Below, piece by piece: positions 25,927 through 34,622 of a stretch of DNA of 64,000 nt. Position numbers and translations under genes: made by a program. The DNA lies in NCBI GenBank assembly GCA_018333785.1, contig JAGXSU010000089.1:1-64000 (forward strand), written 5' to 3'. The notes below the pieces were generated by a model that had not been told where the DNA came from, made no database searches, and worked only from the letters and a program-made list of their open reading frames with translations. The first letter of the stretch is position 1, and each line of letters opens with the position of its first letter. Source of the stretch: Methylomicrobium sp. (GTDB lineage Bacteria > Pseudomonadota > Gammaproteobacteria > Methylococcales > Methylomonadaceae).

Positions 25927-26850
25927 ATGATACCTACCTTGATTCAAATGGCTTTGCTGATAGCCTGCGGCGGAGCATGGCGCCTGTTTCAGCCGGGCGG
26001 TTTGACTGCGGAGCAAGCGCGTCCTGTTCTGACAACAGTCGTTTATTATTTGTTTTTACCGGCTATGGTACTTGATGTTTTATGGCAGGCGGATATCGGT
26101 AGGCAGTCTTTGCAGTACAGTTTGCTGGGCGTGACGGCTATTGCCTTTGCCATGGTTTGTATTGTGTTGACCGGACGTCTTTTAAGGTTCGATCGGCATC
26201 GGCTGGGAGCGATGATACTTGCGACAGCCTTTCCCAATGTGACCTACCTGGGTTTGCCTGTGCTGGAGCAAACTTATGGTTATTGGGCCCGCTCGGTTGC
26301 TATTCAGATGGATTTATTTGCGACAGCACCTTTTCTGTTTACGATGGGTATTATGGTCGTTAAACGCTTCGGTGATGAGGAAGCGGGTGAGTCAAAAGCT
26401 GTATTATCGTATCTTAATGCGCCTCCGTTTTGGGCCGCATTTCTGGCAGTCGCTTTGAATTTAAACGAAATAGCCATGCCCGGCTGGCTTGATGGTGTTT
26501 TGCAGAAATTGTCGGCAGGTGTGGTGCCTATCATGTTGTTTTCATTGGGATTGGCGTTAAGCTGGAAAGACGTCACCGTGCGCAATCTGCCTTATGTACT
26601 GCCGGTAATCGCTATAAAAATGGCTATCATGCCTTTATTTGCGCTTTGGGTGACCGGTTTTCTGAGCCTGGAAGGCGATCATAAAGCGGCCGCCATTCTT
26701 GAAACAGCCATGCCGAGTATGGTCTTGGGTATCGTTTTCTGCGATCGTTACCGGCTGGACAGCGGCTTATACGCCATGGCCGTCACATTGACGACGATCT
26801 TAAGTTTAATGACTTTGCCGTTTTGGCATCAAATTTTGTCGGTTTCGTAA
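25927..26850 (+). CDS. AEC (auxin efflux carrier) family permease
   Basis: The 307-residue protein (from ATG 25927) has about ten hydrophobic segments and resembles AEC transporters, with features like YYLFLPAMVLDVL near residue 40, FPNVTYLGLPVLEQTYG and the C-terminal ETAMPSMVLGIVFCDRYRLD. Bacterial members move organic acids such as malate or malonate; the substrate here is unknown. An upstream ATG at 25888 would add 13 residues ahead of the first membrane helix and is less likely. Confidence 0.85.
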   Translation: MIPTLIQMALLIACGGAWRLFQPGGLTAEQARPVLTTVVYYLFLPAMVLDVLWQADIGRQSLQYSLLGVTAIAFAMVCIVLTGRLLRFDRHRLGAMILATAFPNVTYLGLPVLEQTYGYWARSVAIQMDLFATAPFLFTMGIMVVKRFGDEEAGESKAVLSYLNAPPFWAAFLAVALNLNEIAMPGWLDGVLQKLSAGVVPIMLFSLGLALSWKDVTVRNLPYVLPVIAIKMAIMPLFALWVTGFLSLEGDHKAAAILETAMPSMVLGIVFCDRYRLDSGLYAMAVTLTTILSLMTLPFWHQILSVS

Positions 26851-26927
26851 GATTCAATCTAACCCTTAAAAAATGGGCGCATCATCGCCTCTCCACTTAT
26901 GACATTCACTTCAAGCACAGTCAAAAC

Positions 26928-28154
26928 ATGAATCCTAAACTAGAGCTATTCTCTCAGGGAGAAGAAGTTGTCACCGGTCAAACGGTGGATACCAACGCAG
27001 CATGGCTTGCCCAAGCCTGTGTGAATTTGGGCTTTATGATAACCCGCCAAACGGCAGTCGGCGATAAATTGGAAGATTTGGTCACGCTTTTGAACGAAAT
27101 AGCCGGGCGTTCGGATTGTTGTATTTGTACCGGGGGATTAGGTCCTACCAGCGACGATTTAACGGCCCAGGCCGTAGCCCAGGCATTTTCCCTGCCTTTG
27201 GAATTCGACTCGGTGGCTTTTGAACAAATCGAGCAGTTTTTTTTAAAACGAAAACGCGCCATGCCCGAAGTCAACCGAAAACAGGCGTATTTTCCAAAAG
27301 GCGCTCAGCGGATTGATAATGAATGGGGCACGGCCCCTGGTTTCACGTTGCGATACAACGAATGCTGGTTTGTATTTTTACCCGGTGTGCCCAGTGAAAT
27401 GCGTCAATTGTTTGATAGTTTTGTCAGAAGTCATCTCAGCAAGCAGTTCGCATTAAAGCCCAAACAACTGGTTTCCCTTAAAACAGTGGGTATCGGGGAA
27501 TCCGACATTCAAACTGCGGTTGCAGCGATTAAAATACCGGAGACCGTAGAATTGGGTTTTCGAGCCGGTGTCGATCACGTAGAAACCAAATTATTATTTC
27601 CTCATGACTATGATCAGGCCCTCATGACGGAACTGATCAATGCCTTCGCCGGAAATATGGGCGACTTTGTGTTTGGCATCGACAGGCCGGGTCACGCCTC
27701 AGGCGACTTGGTCAATGTTGTTGACAGGTTGATGCAGGGGCAGCAGCAAAAGGCAGTCTTCATCGAAACCCTGAGTCAAGGTTTGCTGTCGGCCAAATGC
27801 GTCGATTGTGATTGGCTAATCGAAAGCGCTTATTACGCCGATATCCGGCAACTGATCGGAGATTTTGACCTGACGGTAAACGTCAAAGCTGACATAGACC
27901 AGCTTGCTGCAGCTGTCGCCGAAAAAATCAAGCGTCGGAAAAAGTTGGATCTGGTACTGGTTCAGCTTCATCAAAGCGACCGGAATGCGATACGCGATAA
28001 AAACATCGCCGTTGAAATCAATACGACCTTATTAATGCCGAATGGGCTTTTGCAGGTCAAGCATACGATCAGCGGTCCGGCGCAACGCAAACAAAATCAG
28101 TCAGCCGTGCTGGCCCTGGATACTTTAAGACGTTACTTACAACTTCATCATTAA
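26928..28154 (+). CDS. CinA-family protein with degenerate C-terminal domain
   Basis: The N-terminal half (about 1-170) is a MoaB/MoeA-like CinA domain with FSQGEEVVTGQTVDTNAAWL and CTGGLGPTSDDLTAQAV, as in CinA ADP-ribose or nucleotide pyrophosphatases. The C-terminal region (about 255-408) lines up in position with the PncC/CinA nicotinamide-nucleotide amidase domain, but the usual AESCTGGLLAA signature reads VFIETLSQGLLSA, so amidase activity is probably lost. From the ATG at 26928 the length is 408, close to full CinA. A start at 26823 would overlap the permease gene and adds 35 unrelated residues. uup follows five bases later. Confidence 0.85.
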   Translation: MNPKLELFSQGEEVVTGQTVDTNAAWLAQACVNLGFMITRQTAVGDKLEDLVTLLNEIAGRSDCCICTGGLGPTSDDLTAQAVAQAFSLPLEFDSVAFEQIEQFFLKRKRAMPEVNRKQAYFPKGAQRIDNEWGTAPGFTLRYNECWFVFLPGVPSEMRQLFDSFVRSHLSKQFALKPKQLVSLKTVGIGESDIQTAVAAIKIPETVELGFRAGVDHVETKLLFPHDYDQALMTELINAFAGNMGDFVFGIDRPGHASGDLVNVVDRLMQGQQQKAVFIETLSQGLLSAKCVDCDWLIESAYYADIRQLIGDFDLTVNVKADIDQLAAAVAEKIKRRKKLDLVLVQLHQSDRNAIRDKNIAVEINTTLLMPNGLLQVKHTISGPAQRKQNQSAVLALDTLRRYLQLHH

Positions 28155-28159
28155 TTACT

Positions 28160-30052
28160 ATGCCCTTATTACGCTTAACCAATGTTTCAATCGCTTTTGG
28201 TACCCATTTATTACTGGATAACGCTGATTTTCAACTGGACCCCGGTGAACGCGTCGGTTTATTAGGAAGAAACGGTGAGGGCAAATCCACGTTGATGAAA
28301 ATTATTGCCGGCAATATTTCTGCCGATCACGGCGACATTTGGAAGCAACCCGAGCTTAAACTGGCGTGGCTGGAACAAGCACCTGATTTGCCTGATGAGG
28401 CAACCATCTATGATGCTGTGGCCAGTGGTTTGGGCGAGTTGGGCCAATGGCTGACCCGCTATCACACCTTATCTTTGACTATGGGTAGTGCCGATGAAAA
28501 AGCGTTGCAGGAATTAGGTGATTTACAACACAAATTCGAAGCCAAAAACGGCTGGCATTTTCAACAACGGGTAGAAAGTACGCTCAGTCGTTTGAATTTA
28601 CCCCCGGATTTGCTGGTGAACAGCTTGTCAGGTGGCTGGAAGCGCCGGGTGGCGCTGGCTAAGGCGTTAGTCATAGAGCCGGAAGTCTTATTGCTGGATG
28701 AGCCTACCAACCATCTCGATCTGGAAAGCATCACCTGGCTGGAAGATCAGATGCTTAATTTTCAGGGAGCTGTGCTGTTCGTAACCCACGATCGAGCTTT
28801 CCTGCAGAAACTGGCGACGCGTATTGTCGATTTGGACCGGGGGCAACTGGTTTCCTGGCAGGGTACTTATGACGATTATCTGTCCCGGAAAGCAGCCGCA
28901 TTGGAAGACGAAGCGAATCAAAATGCCGAGTTTGATAAAAAACTGGCGCTGGAAGAAGCCTGGATAAGGCAAGGCGTAAAAGCCCGGCGCACTCGGAATG
29001 AAGGCCGGGTAAGAGCCCTTAAAAAGTTGCGGGAAGAACGGTCTCAGCGACGGAACCAGCAAGGCACGACAAAACTGACGATGGAAAAAGGCGATGCTTC
29101 CGGCAAAAAAGTGATTGAAGCGATCAATCTTTGCAAAAGCTATGACGGCAATCCGGTGGTCAAGGATTTTTCAACACTGATTCAACGCGGTGACAAAATC
29201 GGATTAATCGGTCCTAACGGAGCAGGAAAATCAACGCTGTTAAAGCTGTTGCTCCAGCAAATCGAGCCCGACAGCGGCTCCGTAGAGCAGGGTACCCGCC
29301 TGCAAGTGGCCTATTTCGATCAGTTGCGCGAACAGTTGGATCCTGAAATGACGGTCGTAGACTCGATTGCCGACGGCAACGACTATGTCGAGATAGCCGG
29401 AAACAAGCGTCATGTCATGTCCTATCTTGGCGATTTTCTGTTTGCGCCTGCCAGAGCGCGTTCGCCGGTTAAAAGCTTGTCGGGCGGCGAAAAAAACCGC
29501 CTGTTGTTGGCACGTTTATTCACTAAAGCCGCCAATCTGATCATCATGGACGAGCCTACCAACGATCTGGATCTGGAGACACTGGAATTGCTGGAAGAGA
29601 AACTGGTCGATTACGAAGGCACGCTGCTGCTGGTCAGTCATGACCGTGCGTTTCTGGATAATGTCGTGACCAGTGTGCTGGTCTTTGAAGGCCAAGGCAT
29701 CATAAATGAGTTTGTCGGTGGTTACAGCGATTGGCTGGCTTATTGCGCGCAGCAACAAAAAGAGCAATCAGTAAAGAAAAACGAATCCGCCGAGAAAAAA
29801 ACCAAACCGGAACCGGCAAAAAAGAAAAAGCTCAGTTATAAAGATCAAAAAGAACTCGAAGCGCTGCCGGAAACCATTAGCCGGTTAGAAACAGAACAAG
29901 CCAATCTGTCGCTGAAAATCAGTGCGGCCGATTTTTATAAAAATGACCAGGCGCTGATTGCCAAGACGCTAGAGAACCTAAAGAGCATTGAAGCCCAACT
30001 GGAACAAGCTTATTCTCGCTGGGATGAACTAGAAACTCTGGCTGTTGAGTAA
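28160..30052 (+). CDS. uup: ABC-F ATPase Uup
   Basis: Uup is a soluble ABC-F protein with two ATPase domains and no membrane part. Homologues act on ribosomes and branched DNA, and their loss raises precise transposon excision. The 630-residue product has Walker A GRNGEGKST (36-44), signature LSGGWKRRVALAKALV and LLLDEPTNHLDLE, then a linker, the second Walker A GPNGAGKST, LSGGEKNRLLLARL and MDEPTNDLDLETLELLEE, and a basic C-terminal coiled coil (about 565-630). The C-terminal domain separates Uup from other ABC-F proteins. Confidence 0.95.
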   Translation: MPLLRLTNVSIAFGTHLLLDNADFQLDPGERVGLLGRNGEGKSTLMKIIAGNISADHGDIWKQPELKLAWLEQAPDLPDEATIYDAVASGLGELGQWLTRYHTLSLTMGSADEKALQELGDLQHKFEAKNGWHFQQRVESTLSRLNLPPDLLVNSLSGGWKRRVALAKALVIEPEVLLLDEPTNHLDLESITWLEDQMLNFQGAVLFVTHDRAFLQKLATRIVDLDRGQLVSWQGTYDDYLSRKAAALEDEANQNAEFDKKLALEEAWIRQGVKARRTRNEGRVRALKKLREERSQRRNQQGTTKLTMEKGDASGKKVIEAINLCKSYDGNPVVKDFSTLIQRGDKIGLIGPNGAGKSTLLKLLLQQIEPDSGSVEQGTRLQVAYFDQLREQLDPEMTVVDSIADGNDYVEIAGNKRHVMSYLGDFLFAPARARSPVKSLSGGEKNRLLLARLFTKAANLIIMDEPTNDLDLETLELLEEKLVDYEGTLLLVSHDRAFLDNVVTSVLVFEGQGIINEFVGGYSDWLAYCAQQQKEQSVKKNESAEKKTKPEPAKKKKLSYKDQKELEALPETISRLETEQANLSLKISAADFYKNDQALIAKTLENLKSIEAQLEQAYSRWDELETLAVE

Positions 30053-30129
30053 AAAAATCCGTCAGGGGCATTGCATCAATTGCAAATCTCCTTTATTCTT
30101 GCGCGTTCTCATCTGATGGGCATGCAAGT

Positions 30130-30217
30130 GGAGAGGTGGCCGAGCGGTCGAAGGCGCACGCCTGGAAAGTGTGTATACGGCAACGTATCAAGGGTTCGAA
30201 TCCCTTTCTCTCCGCCA
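30130..30217 (+). tRNA. tRNA-Ser (GGA)
   Basis: An 88-base class II tRNA with encoded CCA. The acceptor stem pairs GGAGAGG with TCTCTCC (one G-T pair), discriminator G. The anticodon loop reads CTGGAAA, giving anticodon GGA for UCC/UCU. A long variable arm (TGTGTATACGGCAACGTATCA) and the T arm AAGGG-TTCGAAT-CCCTT complete the serine-type fold. Confidence 0.95.
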
Positions 30218-30655
30218 CTATAAGCAAGCTGATTAAAAAGGAAAAATATTTCCTGTCGTGGCTCAATAACAGCGTCTGTTACAAAACACTGTTACATAAT
30301 AGCTGCGAATATGTCCAAAAATTCCCAACCTGATTAGAAGTGGTAACGTGTTTTGCTTTCACTGCGCGGTTCCATGAGCGCGACGTTATAAATTCAATGC
30401 CGTGGGTTTTTTCTTAGCCTAAAGACTGAGAAGCGCGCAGATCCCCCGCCATTAGCAACTGGACTCGCCTGCGGAGGTCACAAAGATTTTCAACGATAGA
30501 AAGCACTGACTGGCAATGAATATCCAGTTTTGTCACCGTCAACATTGAATGCTTTCCAGTAACAAGAAATTACTCTTTATATAATTATTGCGTTGTATAT
30601 GATTTCGCTGGAAACGCCTGTTCATTTTCTTTAGCGCCTTAAATACTTATTTTTT
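30218..30655. other. Gene-free region before cmoA
   Basis: These 438 bases show no supported gene. A weak inverted pair GAAAGCA/TGCTTTC lies near 30498-30556. The AT-rich segment 30570-30605 could carry the cmoA promoter, but no confident -35/-10 pair was assigned. Confidence 0.4.
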
Positions 30656-31387
30656 ATGTCAGATAAAGATCGTGTTTTTCAAGAAGAACTTAAAGTAGCC
30701 ACTGACTTTAAATTCGGTTCTGCAGTGGCGAATGTTTTTGATGATATGGTTAATCGATCGGTGCCTTTCTACGGAGAAATACAGCGAATGATGGCCGAGT
30801 TAGCCGCAGATTATGCCAAGCCGGGCACAGATGTTTACGACTTAGGTTGCGCTACCGGCACCACCTTGATCGGAATGAATACCAGCGTATCTGAAGATAT
30901 ACGATTCATAGGTATTGATGACTCGACCGAAATGCTGGATAAATGTCGAATCAAACTTAATGAAGCTGGCTTTTCCCGGCCTTTTGATTTGCGTGTGGCT
31001 GATTTGAATCGTGATGTTGAGATTTCCAATGCCTCTGTCGTTGTTTTATGCCTGACACTGCAATTTGTTCGACCGATTTCGCGAGAAAAACTTTTGAAGA
31101 GGATATTCGATGGTTTGGAAAGCGGCGGCGCGTTAATTCTGGTTGAAAAAATACTGGCAGAAGACAGTGTATTCAATCGTGAATTTATTAAGCAATACTA
31201 TAACTACAAGCGCAGGAATAACTACAGCGAAATGGAAATTTCGCAAAAACGAGAAGCCCTGGAAAACATTCTTGTTCCTTACAAACTCAGCGAAAATATT
31301 AGCTTGCTGCAGGATATTGGCTTTGAGCATAGTGAAGTGTTTTTTAAGTGGTATAACTTTTCCGGACTTATCGCGAGAAAACAATGA
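30656..31387 (+). CDS. cmoA: Carboxy-S-adenosyl-L-methionine synthase CmoA
   Basis: CmoA converts SAM and prephenate to carboxy-SAM, the donor CmoB uses to finish uridine-5-oxyacetic acid at tRNA position 34. The 243-residue protein has the SAM fold with VYDLGCATGTT (about 60-70), FIGIDDSTEML, ASVVVLCLTLQFV and the family-specific C-terminal YSEMEISQKREALENIL with the arginine expected to bind the carboxylate, plus FEHSEVFFKWYNFSGLIARK. cmoB, often its neighbour, is absent here. The 3' end overlaps a membrane methyltransferase-like gene by four bases. Confidence 0.9.
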   Translation: MSDKDRVFQEELKVATDFKFGSAVANVFDDMVNRSVPFYGEIQRMMAELAADYAKPGTDVYDLGCATGTTLIGMNTSVSEDIRFIGIDDSTEMLDKCRIKLNEAGFSRPFDLRVADLNRDVEISNASVVVLCLTLQFVRPISREKLLKRIFDGLESGGALILVEKILAEDSVFNREFIKQYYNYKRRNNYSEMEISQKREALENILVPYKLSENISLLQDIGFEHSEVFFKWYNFSGLIARKQ

Positions 31388-32091
31388 TTCAAATCGGTAA
31401 TTTCTTTTTTAAATATCGTAACTGGGTATTTGTCCCGTTATACATGGCATTATTTTTTCCATCGCCTGTCATCTTGTCGGATGTGAATCATAACTGGCTT
31501 TTATTCTTTGGCTTATTCATCACCATCTTCGGTCAAATAATTCGAGGCGCCACTATCGGATTAGCTTACATCAAGCGGGGCGGTCTTAAGAAAAAAGTTC
31601 ATGCGGTTAATCTGGTGACCGAGGGTATTTTCAATCACTGCCGAAATCCGCTCTATGTTGGCAATATATTGATGTTGGTAGGTATTGGTATTTTATCCAA
31701 TTCTTTGATTTTCGTAGGCTTAGTTATCCCTCTATTTCTGTTTATTTTTCAATCCATAGTGATGGCGGAAGAGAATTTTTTGCAGGAAAAGTTTGGCGCT
31801 GAGTTTGATAGTTATTGCAATCGCGTGAATCGTTGGATTCCTGATTTTAACGGTTTAAAAAGTACGTTTAATAGCATGGAATTTAATTGGCGACGTTGGC
31901 TGTCCAAGGAAGTAAGTACTTTGCATGTCTGGCTGATGGGTATTACGTGTATAACCCTGTTGAAATATCCCGAATTATCTGCCTTTGATGATGGACGACG
32001 CAATGAGCTTTTGATAATTATAGGATTATTGCTGATAACCTCTTTTTCTGGTATTCGCTATCTTAAAAAGTCAGGAAGATTAAGGGGATAA
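31384..32091 (+). CDS. Isoprenylcysteine carboxyl methyltransferase-like membrane protein
   Basis: This 235-residue protein with about five to six hydrophobic segments carries the conserved ICMT/PEMT motif: GIFNHCRNPLYVGN (about 79-92), then the glutamate-bearing MAEENFLQEKFGAEFDSYCNRVNRWIP. These residues bind SAM in isoprenylcysteine and phospholipid methyltransferases. Bacterial members methylate diverse lipophilic acceptors; the substrate is not known here. It overlaps cmoA by four bases (ATGA), so the two are translationally coupled. Confidence 0.82.
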   Translation: MIQIGNFFFKYRNWVFVPLYMALFFPSPVILSDVNHNWLLFFGLFITIFGQIIRGATIGLAYIKRGGLKKKVHAVNLVTEGIFNHCRNPLYVGNILMLVGIGILSNSLIFVGLVIPLFLFIFQSIVMAEENFLQEKFGAEFDSYCNRVNRWIPDFNGLKSTFNSMEFNWRRWLSKEVSTLHVWLMGITCITLLKYPELSAFDDGRRNELLIIIGLLLITSFSGIRYLKKSGRLRG

Positions 32092-32121
32092 GGAAGCCCC
32101 TATTGACACTGTAAAAGAGTC

Positions 32122-32146
32122 AAAAAGCGACAGTATTCGCTCTTTT
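32122..32146 (+). terminator. Probable terminator after the cmoA operon
   Basis: AAAAAGCGA faces TCGCTCTTTT across a 6-base loop, with a flanking T run, 30 bases after the methyltransferase stop. One base bulges in the stem. Confidence 0.5.
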
Positions 32147-32709
32147 AAAGCCAAATAGATCATAATGGTCTTGCCCAGTTTTACAGTCATTGAGTAAAGA
32201 GAGTTATCTTTGAGCTTAAGGACTCATGGGGAAGCGGGCAAAGTAGAAAGTGGATTAACAAAACGCAGCTGTTCACCTTCGCACATGATGGCCGAGCCAA
32301 ATCCATTAAAAAATGCAAAGCTGTAACTCATATCAACCAACTCTTGCCGGTATTACCTAACTTACTGACCCACAATTTAAGTAGACGCGCCTTATCAGAG
32401 ATGGGTGTCGTATAGCACCTCTATCCGTAGATGGAGGTTGGCTTGATTTGATGCCGGCATTTACCTTAGTACGTCATCGTGCATTCGGATCTCGGTAACC
32501 CCCTGTGTCAGGAGTTGTCGGGAGAAGAGGCTGATTTTATCTTGGATCATCTTCAACATACGGACAACTTGATTGCTGGTGTTTTATGCGGCTGGGGTTT
32601 GCGGCTTTTAAAATAATAACAATTTTGCAATGCGTGTTGAATTCGATCCATAATGCACGGCTATCGCCTTACCTTGTAGGGTTTTTATTCAATAAACGGA
32701 AAATTAACG
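32147..32709. other. Gene-free region, possibly decayed sequence
   Basis: No open frame above 60 codons and no recognised RNA lies in these 560 bases. One frame near 32288-32415 stays open for about 40 codons (DGRAKSIKKCKAVTHINQLLPVLP) before a stop, which may be a decayed coding remnant, but I do not recognise it. The final 60 bases lead into ybjQ. Confidence 0.35.
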
Positions 32710-33024
32710 ATGATATTTACGACAACTCCAGATGTACCGGGACGAGAAGTTAAAGAGTGTTTGGGAGTGGTAGTGGGCAATGTGGTGCAATCCAAGCATG
32801 TCGGCCGTGATTTGATGGCGGCTTTAAAAGGCCTGGTGGGTGGGGAAATAAAAGGTTATACCGAAATGTTGGCCGAGGCCAGGGATATCGCCATTGAAAG
32901 AATGGTAACCGAAGCAAAAGGGCGCGGTGCCGATGCCATCGTCAATATTCGCTTTACGACCAGCAATATCATGGCTAATGCGTCCGAAATTTTGGCTTAC
33001 GGGACTGCGGTCAAGCTTAAATGA
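32710..33024 (+). CDS. ybjQ: YbjQ family protein (UPF0145)
   Basis: The 104-residue protein matches the YbjQ/UPF0145 family of small proteins predicted to form oligomeric barrels, sometimes labelled heavy-metal-binding. Typical blocks are REVKECLGVVVGNVVQSKHVGRDL (start), GGEIKGYTEMLAEARDIAIERM in the middle and ADAIVNIRFTTSNIMANASEILAYGTAV. No enzymatic role is established. It is followed after 75 bases by a Sel1 protein. Confidence 0.9.
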   Translation: MIFTTTPDVPGREVKECLGVVVGNVVQSKHVGRDLMAALKGLVGGEIKGYTEMLAEARDIAIERMVTEAKGRGADAIVNIRFTTSNIMANASEILAYGTAVKLK

Positions 33025-33099
33025 TGAAATTTCCGGATTATTGAGTCAATATGCCCAGGCCAATAATAATTTATTCAAATAAGGCGGGAAGGTGACCAA

Positions 33100-33573
33100 A
33101 TGATAAAAATAATAAAATTGATAGTGTGTGTTTTTGTTTTATCCGGCATGGCTGTGACGCATGCCGAAGAAGCAGCACAAAAGACACCCCTAAAGGAATT
33201 CGCCGAACAAGGCAATGCGCTTGCCCAGGCCCAATTAGGCGCGTTGTTTTTACTGGGTAGAGACGGCTATGAAGTCAATCTTCAGGAAGCGGCGGCCTGG
33301 ATGCTTAAAGCGGCCGAGCAAGGTTTACTGGAAGCCGAAGTCGTTGTTGCGGCGATGTATGACAGAGGTTTGGGCATGCCCCAAGATGTCAAAAAAGCTA
33401 CGCAATGGTATGAAAAAGCGGCTGCTAAAGGTCACGGTGCATCATTGGCGATACTCGGCAAAAATGAAGCCGCCAAAGGCAGTGTGGCTTTCAATTATCA
33501 AGCGGTGCGCTTAAAAGCAGCGACTCAAATTCCAAACGAGTATGCAAAAAAGATATTATTGAAAACGAATTAG
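33100..33573 (+). CDS. Periplasmic Sel1-repeat protein
   Basis: The 157-residue protein has a signal peptide (1-22, cut near THA-EE) and two clear Sel1-type repeats: about 38-75 (ALAQAQLGALFLLGRDGYEVN, AAAWMLKAAEQG) and 76-111 (AEVVVAAMYDRGLGMPQD, ATQWYEKAAAKG). Such short helical repeat proteins mediate protein contacts in the periplasm. GAAGGTGACC precedes the ATG. Specific partners are not evident. Confidence 0.85.
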   Translation: MIKIIKLIVCVFVLSGMAVTHAEEAAQKTPLKEFAEQGNALAQAQLGALFLLGRDGYEVNLQEAAAWMLKAAEQGLLEAEVVVAAMYDRGLGMPQDVKKATQWYEKAAAKGHGASLAILGKNEAAKGSVAFNYQAVRLKAATQIPNEYAKKILLKTN

Positions 33574-33639
33574 GATATGGCTTGTCAACAGGACAGACTT
33601 CGTTTTGAAGTCCGTCCTGTCACTTTGGAAATCAGCGGA

Positions 33640-34242
33640 TTACCGTGATGGGCTGTTGTCGCCAAATAGCTGTTGATCGACCAGGTCCAGCAAGCAATGC
33701 GTAATCAATAAATGCGTTTCTTGAATCCGGTGTCTTATGCTTGAAGGCACGCGAATTTCTATATCGGTTTCATTGAGTATGGGTGCCAACATGCCGCCTT
33801 CTTGACCGGTTAAGGCAATGACTGAAATATCTTTGTCATGAGCTGCGCTGACCGCTTTGACCATATTGGCCGAATTGCCGCTGGCGGTATACAGCAAAAG
33901 AATGTCGCCGCTTTGTCCCAGTGCTCTGATTTGTTTGGCATAAACGTCATCAAATAGTAGGTCATTTGCAATCGACGTGATCGTTGCGGTATCGGTTGTG
34001 AGTGCGAAAGCGGGCAAGGACGGACGTTCACGGTCAAATCGATTGAGCATTTTAACGGCGAACTGCGTGGCATTCAGAGCAGAGCCACCGTTTCCGCACG
34101 TTAGGACTTTATTGTCATTCAACAGTGTTGCGACCAATCTCAAAGAGGCGAACTCAATGACTTCGCTTAAGTTGAGCAGTGCTTCCTGTTGGGTCAGGGC
34201 ATTTTGAGTGAAATGTTGTTCGATACGATCTTGTAAACTCAT
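33640..34242 (-). CDS. diaA: DnaA initiator-associating protein DiaA (SIS domain)
   Basis: DiaA is a SIS-domain protein that binds DnaA and promotes timely initiation; it is a paralogue of sedoheptulose-7-phosphate isomerase GmhA. The product (200 residues from ATG 34242) has CGNGGSALNATQFAVKML near residue 50, LYTASGNSANMVKA and the C-terminal IQETHLLITHCLLDLVD. Placement after lpoA and yraN is that of E. coli yraO/diaA, which decides the name. The start overlaps yraN by four bases (ATGA). An upstream ATG at 34278 lies inside yraN and is rejected. A GmhA role cannot be excluded, as no other gmhA is seen here. Confidence 0.85.
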   Translation of the reverse strand: MSLQDRIEQHFTQNALTQQEALLNLSEVIEFASLRLVATLLNDNKVLTCGNGGSALNATQFAVKMLNRFDRERPSLPAFALTTDTATITSIANDLLFDDVYAKQIRALGQSGDILLLYTASGNSANMVKAVSAAHDKDISVIALTGQEGGMLAPILNETDIEIRVPSSIRHRIQETHLLITHCLLDLVDQQLFGDNSPSR

Positions 34243-34622
34243 GAAATCCACTCTGTTTGAAAGGCGTTTTTTATCCAATTCACCGGGTTGTCTCCTGTTA
34301 TTGCGACAACATCAAAACGGATGGATGCTCCCGTTTTGTGCTGGGTTAAATAATAGTGGGTGGCGGCAATGATCTTTGCTTGCTTCTGCCGGGTGATACT
34401 GGCTTCCGCGCCGCCGTACCGGTTGTTTTTGCGATATCTGACTTCGATTATCACCAAGGTTTTGCCGTCGAGCATGACAAGATCCAGTTCCCCAATCGGG
34501 CAGCGAAAGTTTCTATCGACCAGTTTGAGCCCCTGGCTTATAAGGAATTGGCAGGCTTGCTCTTCAGTCGCCGATCCTTTGGCTAAATGAGGTGGTTTGT
34601 CTCTGTTAGGAATAAGCGCCAT
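34239..34622 (-). CDS. yraN: YraN family protein (UPF0102)
   Basis: The 127-residue protein belongs to UPF0102, a restriction-endonuclease-like fold. It has the family blocks GSATEEQACQFLISQGLKLVDRNFRC, GELDLVMLDGKTLVIIEVRYR (putative nuclease D/E-x-V-x-R region) and RFDVVAI. Biochemical role is unsettled. It sits between lpoA and diaA with single-base and four-base overlaps, so all three are one operon. Confidence 0.93.
   Translation of the reverse strand: MALIPNRDKPPHLAKGSATEEQACQFLISQGLKLVDRNFRCPIGELDLVMLDGKTLVIIEVRYRKNNRYGGAEASITRQKQAKIIAATHYYLTQHKTGASIRFDVVAITGDNPVNWIKNAFQTEWIS

Noticed and set aside
30136-30333. 65-codon frame
   Set aside because: It starts inside the tRNA-Ser gene.
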